Below, in pieces: positions 1 through 8,751 of a stretch of DNA of 20,205 bases. The translations under genes were made by a program, and so were the position numbers. The DNA comes from SIG701 sp045577175 (GTDB lineage Bacteria; Bacillota; Clostridia; Oscillospirales; CAG-272): assembly GCA_045577175.1 (NCBI GenBank), contig JAZNHT010000056.1, positions 1 to 20,205 on the forward strand, read 5' to 3'. Positions within the stretch are counted from its first letter, which is position 1. Each line of letters begins with the position of its first letter. The notes under the pieces are model-generated. The model worked only from the letters and a program-made list of their open reading frames with translations, had not been told where the DNA came from and did no database searches.

Positions 1-1
1 G

Positions 2-352
2 AGCAACATCCTGCTGACCGTTTACTTCAGCGGTATCGATGATACGACCGGCATGTATGCGGAAATTTCGTTCACGAATCACTACGGCGAAGCTGTTACC
101 GCAACGGTAGACGGCTCCGAGTTCACCGACGATTTCAAGGCAATGCTTGGTTGGACCGGTATTAATGTTGAAGCAATGGTAGCAGCCGATGTATCTGAGC
201 TTGTAACGGTAACAGTGTACAATGCTGACGGCTCTGTGCACGGTGTAATCAAAGACAGCATCGAGAGCTACGCAGCACGTAAGACCACCGGCAACGACAT
301 CTTCTCCGCAGTTGTCAAGTTCGGTAAGGCTTCTTACAACATGTTCCACTGA
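2..352 (+). CDS. C-terminal fragment of a probable secreted surface protein (partial)
   Basis: The reading frame is open from the left edge (frame starting at base 2) to a TGA at 350-352, so only about 116 C-terminal residues are visible and the true start lies outside the window. The fragment is rich in Thr, Val, Gly and Asp and poor in Lys/Arg clusters, with beta-type stretches such as AEISFTNHYGEAVTATVDG. It ends in ESYAARKTTGNDIFSAVVKF and then GKASYNMFH. A tail of this type (an ESY-AR segment, then a K-G-A-Y segment near the terminus) is, from my recollection, common at the ends of large secreted or wall-associated proteins of gut Clostridia. No membrane anchor or sortase motif is seen. 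Codons are more A/T-ending (gtt, gct, gta, ggt) than in the downstream genes, which fits a highly expressed gene. Function is unknown; the surface role is an inference. Confidence 0.6.
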   Translation, partial: SNILLTVYFSGIDDTTGMYAEISFTNHYGEAVTATVDGSEFTDDFKAMLGWTGINVEAMVAADVSELVTVTVYNADGSVHGVIKDSIESYAARKTTGNDIFSAVVKFGKASYNMFH

Positions 353-372
353 TTAATTTCCCGGATGTATTT

Positions 373-394
373 CCGACGGGGGCAACCCCGTCGG
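373..394 (+). terminator. Hairpin after the surface-protein gene
   Basis: A perfect 9-bp GC-rich stem (ccgacgggg / ccccgtcgg) closes a GCAA tetraloop, 20 bases after the stop codon of the truncated gene. There is no T-run after it (ggatactcccc follows), so it may act as a weak terminator or as a 3'-end mRNA stabiliser rather than as a classical intrinsic terminator. The rest of the gap up to base 509 contains a smaller stem (tcggac-gcgt-gtccga, 455-470). No convincing promoter for the next operon could be picked out. Confidence 0.5.
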
Positions 395-509
395 GGATAC
401 TCCCCTTAAAACGTAAGACACCCGGGCTTCGGCTTGGGGCATGCGCCCGAGAGCTCGGACGCGTGTCCGAACCCGAATCTATATTAATAAGGAAAGAAAG
501 GAGACGCCC

Positions 510-1328
510 ATGTATGATTTGCAAATACTGGTTGCGACGATGCATCGGACGGATTTTCGTCTTATAAAAGAGATGAACCTCCAATGTGACGCGATTATTG
601 CCAATCAAGGTGATACCTCCTCCTTTCTCACCGAGGAGACGGCGCACGGCACGGTCAAAATGATTACCACGCCGACACGCGGCGTCGGTCTGAACCGCAA
701 TATCGCGCTCCTTTTCGCCGATGCGGAGCTCCTTCTCTTCGCCGATGACGACATCACCTACTACGACGGGGCGGCGGAGGCGGTCAAGGCGGCCTTCCGC
801 GATCTGCCCGATGCGGATGCAATTGCGTTCAGTCTGGATTACTCCAAAGACGGAAAAATCACGGAAAAGCGGCATCTGCCCATCAAACGGCGGCACACGT
901 GGAACGCGCTGAAATTCGGCACCGGCGTTCTCGCCGTGCGCAGAGAGGCTGTACTGCGCGCCAATATCACGTTCAATCAGCTGTTCGGCGGCGGCTGCCT
1001 CTACGGTTCGGGCGAGGATTCCCTTTTCATCCTCGACTGCCTGCGCGGCGGACTGAAGCTGTACACGCACAGCCACGTCCTCGGTGTGTGCCGCAAGGAT
1101 TCCTCCTCGTGGTTCACGGGATTCGGGGAGAAATATTTCTTCGATAAGGGCGCGTTCTTCGCCTTCGCCTTCCCGAAAGCGAAGCGGCTCGTCAGCCTCT
1201 TTTTCGCCGTAAAGATGTACTTTCGCAAAAAAACGCAGCTCCCCCTTCCGAAGATGCTTCAAATGATGCGCCTCGGACGGCAGGCGGCAAAAAAACTGCG
1301 TTCATACAAGGACGTGTGCCATGACTGA
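510..1328 (+). CDS. GT-A fold (GT2-like) glycosyltransferase
   Basis: This is a 272-residue protein. The ATG at 510 is chosen because AAAGGAG lies just upstream (497-503) and the product then starts MYDLQILVATMHRTDF, a typical beginning for this family; an upstream ATG at 441 would add an Arg-rich, unlikely leader. The Asp cluster FADDDI (DDD about residues 79-81) matches the DXD metal/nucleotide-sugar site of GT-A enzymes. GSGEDSLF (about 166-173) resembles the acceptor-side ED motif. There is no signal peptide, so it should work at the inner face of the membrane, adding one sugar to a lipid-linked surface-glycan unit. It heads a five-gene operon and overlaps the next gene by 8 bases. The donor and acceptor cannot be told from sequence. 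Confidence 0.85.
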   Translation: MYDLQILVATMHRTDFRLIKEMNLQCDAIIANQGDTSSFLTEETAHGTVKMITTPTRGVGLNRNIALLFADAELLLFADDDITYYDGAAEAVKAAFRDLPDADAIAFSLDYSKDGKITEKRHLPIKRRHTWNALKFGTGVLAVRREAVLRANITFNQLFGGGCLYGSGEDSLFILDCLRGGLKLYTHSHVLGVCRKDSSSWFTGFGEKYFFDKGAFFAFAFPKAKRLVSLFFAVKMYFRKKTQLPLPKMLQMMRLGRQAAKKLRSYKDVCHD

Positions 1329-2541
1329 TACGGCTGTTTTGTTCCTCTCGCACCTGATCCCGAAGGAGATGTACGGAGAGGTCAACGCACTTTCGCGCGG
1401 CAACATGCAGGACGCCGCGAACGCGCTCCAGTGGCACCTTGCCGAGGGATTTGCGCAGCATTTGGGCGGTCGGTACGATATGATCAATCTTTTGCCGATC
1501 GCGTCCTATCCGCAGTATTACCAAAAAGCGTTTGTAAAGCCGCGCACGTTTGATGCGGGACTTCGCGCTGACGCCTTGAACGTCGGCTTTTGCAATATCA
1601 AATACATCCGCCGCGGCAGCATGAAGCGCAATCTCAGCCGTGCGGTGCGTCTGTGGTGCAAGGAGAACGCGGACAAATCGCGCGTGATTCTCGTCTATAC
1701 GCTGAACCCGATCCTGCTCGGCGTACTGGCACGGATCAAAAAAACGCACGCGGATGTGACCGTGTGCGCGATCGTGGCGGACTTGCCCGATATGATGAAT
1801 CTGTCCGCCAAGGGCGGCGTTCTGCGCCGCGCGGTGAGCCGATTTACCGCCGCCTCCTCGTACAAAAATATCCACACCGTGGACAAATTCGTGTACCTCA
1901 CCCGTCAGATGGCGGATTACATCGGCGCGGACAAGCCGTTCTGCGTCATGGAGGGGATCGCGCCGGACGCGGGCGAGAGAGCACCGTCAAACGGCAACGG
2001 CGTGAAAACCGTCCTGTATACGGGCACCCTGCATCAAAGATTCGGTGCCGTGCACCTGCTTAACGCGTTCGCTCTGATTGACGATCCGACCTATCGGCTC
2101 GTGCTCTGCGGCGTCGGCGACAGCGAGGACGTAATCCGCGAGGCGGCAAAGCGCGATCCGCGCATCGTTTTCAAGGGGCAGTGCGCCAGAGACGAGGTGC
2201 TCCGCCTGCAAAGAGAGGCGACGGTGCTCGTCAATCCGCGCAGAAATACCGAGGCGTTCACCAAATACAGCTTCCCCTCGAAAAATCTCGAATATCTCGC
2301 CTCCGGCGTGCCGCTCGTCGCGTACAAGCTCGACGGCATCCCCGACGAGTACGATCCGTACATCCGCTACGTGCCGGATGATACGCCCGAGGCGCTCGCG
2401 GATACCGTCCGCGCCGTCTGCGAGGCGGATGCGGACGAACGCCGCGCCTTCGGCGAAGGTGCCGCCCGATTCGTGGCGGAAAACAAAAACAAAATCGCGC
2501 AGACGAAGCGCATACTGACATTTCTGGGGCTTGACGCATAA
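1321..2541 (+). CDS. GT4-family (GT-B) glycosyltransferase
   Basis: This is a 406-residue protein whose start overlaps the preceding stop by 8 bases, which suggests translational coupling. The C-terminal half carries GT4 signatures: YTGTLHQRFG (about 233-242) at the start of the nucleotide-binding Rossmann domain, VFKGQ (about 283-287), and NPRRNTEAFTKYSFPSKNLE (about 305-324) followed by YLASGVPLVAYKLDGIPDEY. The last is the donor-binding block of capsule-type GT4 enzymes that act on lipid-linked intermediates. The N-terminal half is less conserved and should bind the acceptor. No transmembrane helix is evident, so the enzyme is probably cytosolic or peripheral to the membrane. Sugar specificity is unknown. 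The gene order within a Wzx/Wzy cluster supports a repeat-unit assembly role. Confidence 0.85.
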   Translation: MTDTAVLFLSHLIPKEMYGEVNALSRGNMQDAANALQWHLAEGFAQHLGGRYDMINLLPIASYPQYYQKAFVKPRTFDAGLRADALNVGFCNIKYIRRGSMKRNLSRAVRLWCKENADKSRVILVYTLNPILLGVLARIKKTHADVTVCAIVADLPDMMNLSAKGGVLRRAVSRFTAASSYKNIHTVDKFVYLTRQMADYIGADKPFCVMEGIAPDAGERAPSNGNGVKTVLYTGTLHQRFGAVHLLNAFALIDDPTYRLVLCGVGDSEDVIREAAKRDPRIVFKGQCARDEVLRLQREATVLVNPRRNTEAFTKYSFPSKNLEYLASGVPLVAYKLDGIPDEYDPYIRYVPDDTPEALADTVRAVCEADADERRAFGEGAARFVAENKNKIAQTKRILTFLGLDA

Positions 2542-2565
2542 TCCCCGAGAGAGGAGGAGACACCG

Positions 2566-3726
2566 ATGAAAAAGCTGCTCGTGATCTATCAGAAAATGAC
2601 GCTCGGCGGCAGCACGACAAGTCTGCTCTCCTTCCTCGACTGCATCGATCGCGGAGAGTACGAGATCGATCTCATCCTCACGGAGGACGGGGGCGAGCTT
2701 TTTGACAAAATCCCCGCGGACGTGCGCAGACTGCCTGCCGCAATTGCGCCGTCGTCCAAGCTCACAAAGCTCTTTCGCTCCCTTTTTCACAAGGAGTTTT
2801 ACCGACTGCTTTTCTACCGTTTGTTCAAGACGAAAAAGCGGTACACCGTCAACCAGCTCAACGGATACAACGCCGTACATTACGCAAGAAAGCTGACGGA
2901 GGAATACGATACCGCCGTAAGCTATGTCGAATTTTTTCCGAATGCGTATCTGCTTTCCGACTGCGTGAAGGCAAAGCGGAAAATCGCGTGGATTCACACC
3001 GATTACGCATCCGCGGGGCTGGACTCGCGCATAGACGCGCCGTATTTCAAAAGGGCGGACAAAATCGTGCTCGTGTCGGAGGCGTGCCGCGAGAGCTTCT
3101 GCGGCGAATTTCCGACGCTCGCCGACAAGACCTGCGTCGTTGAGAACATGGTGAGCCGATCCCTGCTTGCGTCCCGCGCCGCCGAATACACCGCGGACAG
3201 GCACGGCGATCACGTGCATTTTCTGACCGTGTGCCGCCTCGATATTCGCACAAAGGGTCTCGACCGCTTAGTTGAAATCGCCGCACGGCTGAAGGCCGAA
3301 GGGCACCTTTTCACATGGACCGTCGTCGGCGACGGAGAAATGGCTCGCTTCACCCGCCTGATCGAGGAGCACGGCGTTGCGGACTGCGTGCTCGCCGTGG
3401 GTGCTTCGCCCAATCCGTACCCGTATTTTTCTGCCGCAGACTGCTTCGTGCTTCCCTCCCGCTATGAGGGCAAGCCGATGGTCGTACCCGAGGCGCAGAT
3501 GCTCGCTTTGCCGTGCATCGTTTCGGCATATGCGTCGGCGGCGGAGCAAATCACGGACGGCACAGACGGCATCATTGCCGAAAACAGCACGGATGCGCTC
3601 ACAGATGCGCTCCGCTCGGTTCTGACCGAACCGACACGGCTGAAGGTCTTCGCCGACGCGCTCACGCGCAAACAGTTTGACACCCAAAAGACGGTCGAAG
3701 CAATCCGCAAACACATTCTCACATAA
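2566..3726 (+). CDS. GT4-family (GT-B) glycosyltransferase
   Basis: This is a 386-residue protein 24 bases after the previous gene, with a GAGAGGAGG ribosome binding site before the ATG. The N-terminus MKKLLVIYQKMTLGGSTTSL has the glycine-containing loop typical of GT-B acceptor domains (about 13-16). The C-terminal domain has LTVCRLDIRTKGLDRLVEIA (about 220-239), WTVVGDGEM (251-259) and SRYEGKPMVVPEAQMLALP (298-316). The last contains an EX7E pair at about E301 and E309, the hallmark of retaining GT4 enzymes. The role is transfer of a sugar from a nucleotide donor to the growing lipid-linked oligosaccharide. It is a different subfamily from the preceding GT4 and is not a recent duplicate. 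Donor and linkage are not predictable. Confidence 0.87.
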   Translation: MKKLLVIYQKMTLGGSTTSLLSFLDCIDRGEYEIDLILTEDGGELFDKIPADVRRLPAAIAPSSKLTKLFRSLFHKEFYRLLFYRLFKTKKRYTVNQLNGYNAVHYARKLTEEYDTAVSYVEFFPNAYLLSDCVKAKRKIAWIHTDYASAGLDSRIDAPYFKRADKIVLVSEACRESFCGEFPTLADKTCVVENMVSRSLLASRAAEYTADRHGDHVHFLTVCRLDIRTKGLDRLVEIAARLKAEGHLFTWTVVGDGEMARFTRLIEEHGVADCVLAVGASPNPYPYFSAADCFVLPSRYEGKPMVVPEAQMLALPCIVSAYASAAEQITDGTDGIIAENSTDALTDALRSVLTEPTRLKVFADALTRKQFDTQKTVEAIRKHILT

Positions 3727-3755
3727 ACGCAAACAAGCAAATTTTCGGAGGACGT

Positions 3756-5027
3756 ATGAATCACGAAAGAAAACGCACAAAGGAAAGGGATTCGGTGTTC
3801 GGCTCAATCGCGATCATTGCGCTCGCGGTCTGCTCACTGCTGTCGGGATTTTTGCCGTACAATACCGCGCTTGCACTCGCTGTAACGGCGATCTCCTTTG
3901 TGCTGGTGTGGAAGGACGAGCTGTATCTGGTCTTTCCTTTCATTATTTTCTATAACGATTGGTACGGCACCGTCCTCGGCATGTCCACGCAGAGAATATT
4001 CACCTTCCTCATGATCGCCCTTTTCTTCGTCAGAAAGAGCAACAGCCGCTCCGTCGCACTGAAATACCTCGCCCCTTTGGCTGTGTATTTCCTGTACTGC
4101 CTCTTCGTCATGACGGGCTACAGTATACCGAGCGCCATCTTTTCCTTTGTGGACGTAATCTGCTCTATAATCCTCGTTTCGGTTTTCCTCTCCAAGGATC
4201 CGTTCCATCTGAAACGGTTTTTTACCGCCTACGCGATCGCGTCACTGTGCGCCATCATCACAGGTATCACACACGGACAGCTGATGGTTTACGGCATCCT
4301 CAGCCGATTCCTCGCCACATTTGAGGATCCGAACTACATGGGCTTCTTCTACACCATTGCCGTGTTCGCCGTGATCTCGCTCAAGCTGTTCAAGCCGTGG
4401 GTGCGCGCGATTCTCAGCGTCGTGTTCTACGCCGCCATTTTCGCCTCCGCCAGTCTCTCCGCCATTTTCGTAAACGTCGTTTTGTGGCTTCTCTATATCA
4501 CGCTTACTCAGCGTATGCGCCCTGCGGCGCTGATTCTGTGCCTCGGCGCACTTGCGCTTTGCATGGGACTGTATTCATACGGGATTGCCCACCCGGACGG
4601 CAATATCATAGGACAGGTCAGCGGACGTATTCAGACCATGCTGACATCGTTCAAATCCGGTGACCTCACCAACGCCACAACAGGCCGTACCAGATATGCC
4701 GCCGAACATTGGCAGTACTTTTTGGATCAGCCCCTTTTGCGCAAGCTCTTCGGCGGTACGGCGGTCAACACCTCCGTGATCGATTCCGCCTTCGAGGCAG
4801 GCGCTCACAACGAGTATATCGATATGCTTCTGAATGTCGGCATCATCGGCGCGGCAGTTCTGCTCTGGTTTGTACTGAAATCCACATGGTCGTACCTCCG
4901 TGCGTTTATTCATACGAAAAACGACCACTACTGCTGCCTTCTCATGATGAAAAGCATCTGGCTTCTCTATGCACTGACGCTGACTGTGTTTATGGATGAC
5001 CGATTCATGCTTTTGTTCTTCTTGTAA
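3756..5027 (+). CDS. Wzy-like O-antigen/surface polysaccharide polymerase
   Basis: This is a 423-residue, strongly hydrophobic protein with about ten or more predicted membrane helices by eye, starting after GGAGG at 3747-3751. Family-typical spots are FLATFEDPNYMGFF (about 185-198) and a large extracytoplasmic loop with ATTGRTRYAAEHW (307-319), where Arg residues are usual in Wzy/WaaL-type enzymes. AGAHNEYIDMLLNVGIIGAA (348-367) is a classic O-antigen ligase/polymerase motif block. The protein would join undecaprenyl-linked repeat units at the outer face of the membrane. Its place between glycosyltransferases and a flippase supports polymerase over ligase. The protein ends immediately after its last helix (MLLFFL). 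The alternative is a ligase attaching glycan to a wall acceptor. Confidence 0.82.
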   Translation: MNHERKRTKERDSVFGSIAIIALAVCSLLSGFLPYNTALALAVTAISFVLVWKDELYLVFPFIIFYNDWYGTVLGMSTQRIFTFLMIALFFVRKSNSRSVALKYLAPLAVYFLYCLFVMTGYSIPSAIFSFVDVICSIILVSVFLSKDPFHLKRFFTAYAIASLCAIITGITHGQLMVYGILSRFLATFEDPNYMGFFYTIAVFAVISLKLFKPWVRAILSVVFYAAIFASASLSAIFVNVVLWLLYITLTQRMRPAALILCLGALALCMGLYSYGIAHPDGNIIGQVSGRIQTMLTSFKSGDLTNATTGRTRYAAEHWQYFLDQPLLRKLFGGTAVNTSVIDSAFEAGAHNEYIDMLLNVGIIGAAVLLWFVLKSTWSYLRAFIHTKNDHYCCLLMMKSIWLLYALTLTVFMDDRFMLLFFL

Positions 5028-5041
5028 GAGGAAAGGATCGG

Positions 5042-6532
5042 ATGATTATGCACAAAAAACAGCGTTTGGCAGGTGCGGCATGGGATTCCGTCTTTCTCAC
5101 GCTTGCCAAAATTCTCACGATGGCGTTCGGCATCGTGCTTTCAAAAATCATGTCTGTCGGACTGTCGCTTACAGAGTACGGCACGTATTCTGCGGCGAAT
5201 CTCGTGACGTCCGTCGGCACGTCTCTCATTTTGCTCGGGCTCGTCGATGCCGTGAATTTCTATTTCAACAAAAAAGCGGAGGACAGCACGCCCGAGGAAA
5301 GATTCCGCATCGTGAACACGGTCTTCTTTTTAGAGATCGCGGCAGGCGTGATCCTCGCCGCTACAATCACGCTCGGTCGCTCCCTCATCGTTGACTATTT
5401 CGAAAATCCCGCACTCTTTTCGCTGCTTCCGATCGTTTCCTTGCTCCCCGTTTTTGCAAATCTGGTGTATTTTTATCAGATGCTCTACGTTTCCGCGGGC
5501 AAAGCGAAGCAGATGTCACTGTACAATCTCGGCATGATGATTGCAAAAATCGTCTCCGCCTATGTGTCGGTATACGTTCTGAAAAATATTTTCTGGATCT
5601 ACGTCGTGCTCGTCCTTCTGGATGCCGCGCAGATTCTTCTGTTTAAGCTGACGCTCCGAAAAGAGGGGATCACGGTACATCCGTTTCGGATTTCGCCCTC
5701 GCACATCCGTCCGATCCTTGCGTACAGCCTGCCGATGGGCGTCTACGCGATGACGAGCGTGCTGACGCGCGATATTGACAAGCTGATCGTCGGCAGACTT
5801 GCCGGCACGGAGAATCTCGCCGTTTACACAAACTGCTCGAAGCTCTTGCCGTTCGATTTTCTCGCCGTATCGTTTGCCACGGTGCTGATCCCGTACATTG
5901 TGCAGTACGTGACGGAGGGAAACCGCGCGATGACGGTGAAGCTGTTCTCCTCTTATATAAAAATCGGGTACTACAGCGTGTGGATTCTCGCTGCCGCGGT
6001 GCTGATTGCCCCCGAAAGCATGGTTTCCTTTTTGTACGCAGATGCGTACACGGTCGGTACGCCGATCTTTATCCTGTACGTCTCAGACAGTATGCTCCGC
6101 TTTGCGTCCATGCACCTGATCCTCACCGCAGCAGGCAAATCCGCGTCTCTGATGCTCTACTCGCTGATTTCCCTGATCGTGAACACGGGCTTGAACATCG
6201 TGCTCTACTACGCGATCGGCATGATCGGTCCCGCCGTGGCGACGCTTGCCGTGGCTGTGCTGTACACGTTCCTCGTGCTGAGAAAGACGATCGGCGTGAT
6301 CGGCGGCACGTGGAGAGAGATTTTCGATCTCAGAGAGATCGCCTTGTTCTTTCTCTCCCTCGCCGTTTTGTGGGCGGGCGGATTCCTTTTGAACGGATTC
6401 CTTCTGACGCTCGGCGTGCACAAATACGTCTCGATGATCCTGTGCGCGGTACTGTTCGGGATTGCGGCACTTTTGCTGCACCGAAAGAAAATCTTCGGCG
6501 TACTGAAGGAAATCAACACATTCAAGCGATAA
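5042..6532 (+). CDS. Wzx-like oligosaccharide flippase (MATE/MOP superfamily)
   Basis: This is a 496-residue polytopic protein with about 12-14 membrane segments. AGAGGAAAGG (5028-5037) is well spaced for the ATG at 5042; an ATG at 5048 is less well placed. The N-terminus has the flippase pattern GAAWDSVFLTLAKILTMAFG, followed by an early charged pair and SLTEYGTYSAANLVTSVG. Mid-protein LTRDIDKLIVGRLAGTENLA resembles the conserved loop of polysaccharide-export proteins (PF01943/PF13440 type). It would translocate undecaprenyl-pyrophosphate-linked repeat units for the Wzy-like enzyme encoded just upstream, 14 bases away. It is the last gene of the operon, and a 12-bp terminator stem follows. 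The substrate is unknown. Confidence 0.88.
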   Translation: MIMHKKQRLAGAAWDSVFLTLAKILTMAFGIVLSKIMSVGLSLTEYGTYSAANLVTSVGTSLILLGLVDAVNFYFNKKAEDSTPEERFRIVNTVFFLEIAAGVILAATITLGRSLIVDYFENPALFSLLPIVSLLPVFANLVYFYQMLYVSAGKAKQMSLYNLGMMIAKIVSAYVSVYVLKNIFWIYVVLVLLDAAQILLFKLTLRKEGITVHPFRISPSHIRPILAYSLPMGVYAMTSVLTRDIDKLIVGRLAGTENLAVYTNCSKLLPFDFLAVSFATVLIPYIVQYVTEGNRAMTVKLFSSYIKIGYYSVWILAAAVLIAPESMVSFLYADAYTVGTPIFILYVSDSMLRFASMHLILTAAGKSASLMLYSLISLIVNTGLNIVLYYAIGMIGPAVATLAVAVLYTFLVLRKTIGVIGGTWREIFDLREIALFFLSLAVLWAGGFLLNGFLLTLGVHKYVSMILCAVLFGIAALLLHRKKIFGVLKEINTFKR

Positions 6533-6544
6533 AACGGAAAAGAT

Positions 6545-6578
6545 AAAGCGCTCCCCCGTCGGGGAGCGCTTTGGTTTT
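6545..6578. terminator. Strong (bidirectional) intrinsic terminator
   Basis: A perfect 12-bp stem (aaagcgctcccc 6545-6556 with ggggagcgcttt 6561-6572) closes a CGTC loop, and TTTGGTTTT follows on the plus strand, 12 bases after the flippase stop. On the minus strand the same stem is followed by a T-rich stretch (ATCTTTTCCG). It could therefore also stop transcripts arriving from the convergent dehydratase gene. Confidence 0.88.
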
Positions 6579-6681
6579 GGGGATGTTTGTACAAACCGCT
6601 TGGAACGGACAGCCGTGCCGAGTTTGCGAGTAACCTCGCGCCCGTCCCTACGGGATTGGCGGATGTGTTCGCACAGCCGTG

Positions 6682-6708
6682 GTAGGGCGGGGGCTTGCTC
6701 CCGCCGCA
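6682..6708. repeat. 27-nt intergenic repeat, copy A (inverted copy at 11631-11657)
   Basis: The 27 bases here, beginning gtagggcgggggcttgctcc, are the exact reverse complement of 11631-11657. The unit can form a ggcggg/cccgcc hairpin. It lies in the 251-base gap between the convergent flippase and dehydratase genes, next to another repeat-like stretch (6620-6640, gcgag-taac-ctcgc). No gene is seen in the gap. Confidence 0.75.
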
Positions 6709-6734
6709 TGTTTGCGAAATCGCTAAGGCGGACG

Positions 6735-6785
6735 ACCGAACAAGGCGGTGCATCCTTACGGACACACCGCCTTTCGGTTGTTTTT
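6735..6785 (+). terminator. Second hairpin with T-tract before the dehydratase stop
   Basis: The stem is accga + aaggcggtg (6735-6750) pairing with caccgcctt + tcggt (6765-6778), with a 2-base bulge (ac) on the left arm, and is followed by tgttttt. It fits a plus-strand intrinsic terminator that backs up the one at 6545-6578 and protects the convergent gene from read-through. On the minus strand it lies directly after the dehydratase stop codon but lacks a T-run. Confidence 0.7.
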
Positions 6786-8751
6786 AATTATCCGCTGTTT
6801 CCAATTCCATTACGTTCATGACAGGCGGCGTAAATGCGGTATTCACCGTAACCGGCTCGACAAACGTCGGCACGACCGATTTGATCGCTTTCTTGACCGC
6901 ACTCGCCTCCAGACTGTCCTTTTCCGCTTCCACGGCGGCAAGGAGCACGTCGAGCTTTGCGTCCACCTCATCTCTCGTGTACGGCGTGTCTTTCTCCACA
7001 AAGATCATCTTGTTGTCCGTCTCGATCAGCGTCTCGCCCTTCATGAGAAGCTCCTCATACAGCTTCTCGCCCGGTCGGAGTCCGATCTCCTTGATCTCAA
7101 TATCGACGTCGGGCGTATAGCCCATCAGACGGATCATATTCACGGCAAGGTCGTAAATTTTGACGGGATGTCCCATGTCCAGAACGAACAGCTCACCCTT
7201 TTGTGCCTTCGCACCGGCGAGCATCACGAGCTGGCTCGCCTCGGGGATCGTCATAAAGTAGCGGATGATGCGCTTGTCCGTGATCGTGACGGGACCGCCT
7301 GCGTTGATCTGCCGTTTGAACAAGGGGATGACGCTGCCGTTTGAGCCGAGCACGTTTCCGAAGCGCACGGCGGCAAAGCTCGTCTTGCTGTCGCTTCGGC
7401 ACTGGACGATCATCTCGCAGACGCGCTTTGTCGCGCCCATGATGTTCGTCGGGTTGACCGCCTTATCGGTGGAGATGAGGATAAACTTCTTCACCCCGTA
7501 CTTCTCCGCCATATTCGCCGTATTGTACGTACCGATTACGTTATTCTTGACCGCTTCGCCCGCGCTGTGCTCCATGAGAGGCACGTGCTTGTGCGCCGCC
7601 GCGTGGAACACGATCTCGGGACGGTAATTTTTGAACACGCAGTTAAGCCGCGTTGTATCGCGCACGGAGCCGATCTCCACGGAGAGATCGAGCGATTTGC
7701 CGTACTGACGGATAAGCTCCTGCTCGATTTCGTAGGCGTTATTTTCGTAAATATCGAAAATGATGAGCTTCTTCGGCGCGCATTTCGCAATCTGACGGCA
7801 GAGCTCGCTGCCGATCGATCCGCCGCCGCCCGTGATGAGCACGGTCTTATCCTTATAATAGCCGAACTCCGCCGAATTGCCGACGTATAACGGCTTGCGG
7901 AACAGAAGATCCTCAATCACAAAATCACGGACGATGCGCTTTTTCGACGGCACCTCCGCGCCATCCTCCCGGAACGGAGAGTCATACGTTTTTACCTTGC
8001 AGCCGAGGGCGGTATAACGGTTCCACAAAGCCTCCGCCTTTTCGTTTGTCAGACCGCTGACGGTGAAAATCACCTCGGCAAGACCGTATTTCTTGACAAC
8101 CTTCTCCGCATCCGCCTCGTCACAGACAGGCAGTCCCGCCACGCGGTTGCCGATCTTGTTCTTGTCCACATCCAAAAAGCACACGGGGCGGCAGTTCAGA
8201 CGGGGAGAGTTGGCAAGCTCATTGGCGAGATATGCGCCGAGCTGTCCTGCGCCGACGATGCCGACGGGCGTTTTTGAGAGCGGCTCAAGCGTGCCGCCGC
8301 TCTTGTGGTAGTGCTTATAAATCAGGCGATAGGTAAAGCGCGCGAGCAGTCCGAGCAGCACGGAGAGTGCCGTAACCGTAATGCCGTGCCAGATTCCGAT
8401 ATAGAAGCCGGGCACAAACGCCGTCACCGCAAAGCGGCAGAACACACACGAAACGATGCAGCCCACGAAATCCGCGAGAAGCATCCGCATATACGCGACC
8501 GTATTTGTGTAACGCCACACGTTGCTGTACACGCACATCAGAAGCCGCACGGTAAAGATGCACAAAAACAGGCAGAGTGAGTTGCCGAGGTAAATTTCCG
8601 TATCGTGCACGGGGGTGCTGTACGACACCTCATCGGAAAGAACGAAGTACAAAAAATCCACAAAGGCAAAGCAGAGCATATCAAACAGCGCAAGAATTGT
8701 CCGTCTGAATTTGCCCTTGAACAAAAATCCGCCAAATCGGTTTTTTGTCAC
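6784..8751 (-). CDS. Membrane-bound CapD/PglF-like UDP-sugar 4,6-dehydratase
   Basis: This is a 655-residue protein. The start is GTG at 8751, overlapping the upstream stop (GTGA), with GGGAGGGAG as ribosome binding site. Four hydrophobic N-terminal segments (about 18-140) anchor it in the membrane. A CoA-binding-like Rossmann domain follows (VGIVGAGQLG, 163-172), then an NAD(P)-binding SDR domain with LITGGGGSIGSE (about 305-316). The active-site stretch STDKAVNPTNIMGATK (427-442) has Met in place of the usual SDR Tyr, with the Lys four residues on (M438, K442). This is characteristic of the long PglF/WbpM/CapD-type inverting or retaining UDP-GlcNAc 4,6-dehydratases. The likely reaction is the first step from UDP-GlcNAc to 6-deoxy-aminosugar nucleotides for the surface glycan. 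The exact product is not predictable, and no partner aminotransferase is visible here. Confidence 0.92.
   Translation of the reverse strand: MTKNRFGGFLFKGKFRRTILALFDMLCFAFVDFLYFVLSDEVSYSTPVHDTEIYLGNSLCLFLCIFTVRLLMCVYSNVWRYTNTVAYMRMLLADFVGCIVSCVFCRFAVTAFVPGFYIGIWHGITVTALSVLLGLLARFTYRLIYKHYHKSGGTLEPLSKTPVGIVGAGQLGAYLANELANSPRLNCRPVCFLDVDKNKIGNRVAGLPVCDEADAEKVVKKYGLAEVIFTVSGLTNEKAEALWNRYTALGCKVKTYDSPFREDGAEVPSKKRIVRDFVIEDLLFRKPLYVGNSAEFGYYKDKTVLITGGGGSIGSELCRQIAKCAPKKLIIFDIYENNAYEIEQELIRQYGKSLDLSVEIGSVRDTTRLNCVFKNYRPEIVFHAAAHKHVPLMEHSAGEAVKNNVIGTYNTANMAEKYGVKKFILISTDKAVNPTNIMGATKRVCEMIVQCRSDSKTSFAAVRFGNVLGSNGSVIPLFKRQINAGGPVTITDKRIIRYFMTIPEASQLVMLAGAKAQKGELFVLDMGHPVKIYDLAVNMIRLMGYTPDVDIEIKEIGLRPGEKLYEELLMKGETLIETDNKMIFVEKDTPYTRDEVDAKLDVLLAAVEAEKDSLEASAVKKAIKSVVPTFVEPVTVNTAFTPPVMNVMELETADN

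Noticed and set aside
315..1262. Long minus-strand ORF (315 codons) opposite the first glycosyltransferase
   Set aside because: It lies antisense to a clear GT-A gene, is Arg/Glu-rich without recognisable motifs, and has no good ribosome binding site. It is a shadow of GC-rich coding DNA.
1987..3219. 410-codon minus-strand ORF across two GT4 genes
   Set aside because: It spans the boundary of two well-supported plus-strand genes, and its product is His/Arg/Val-rich with no family motif; an antisense shadow.
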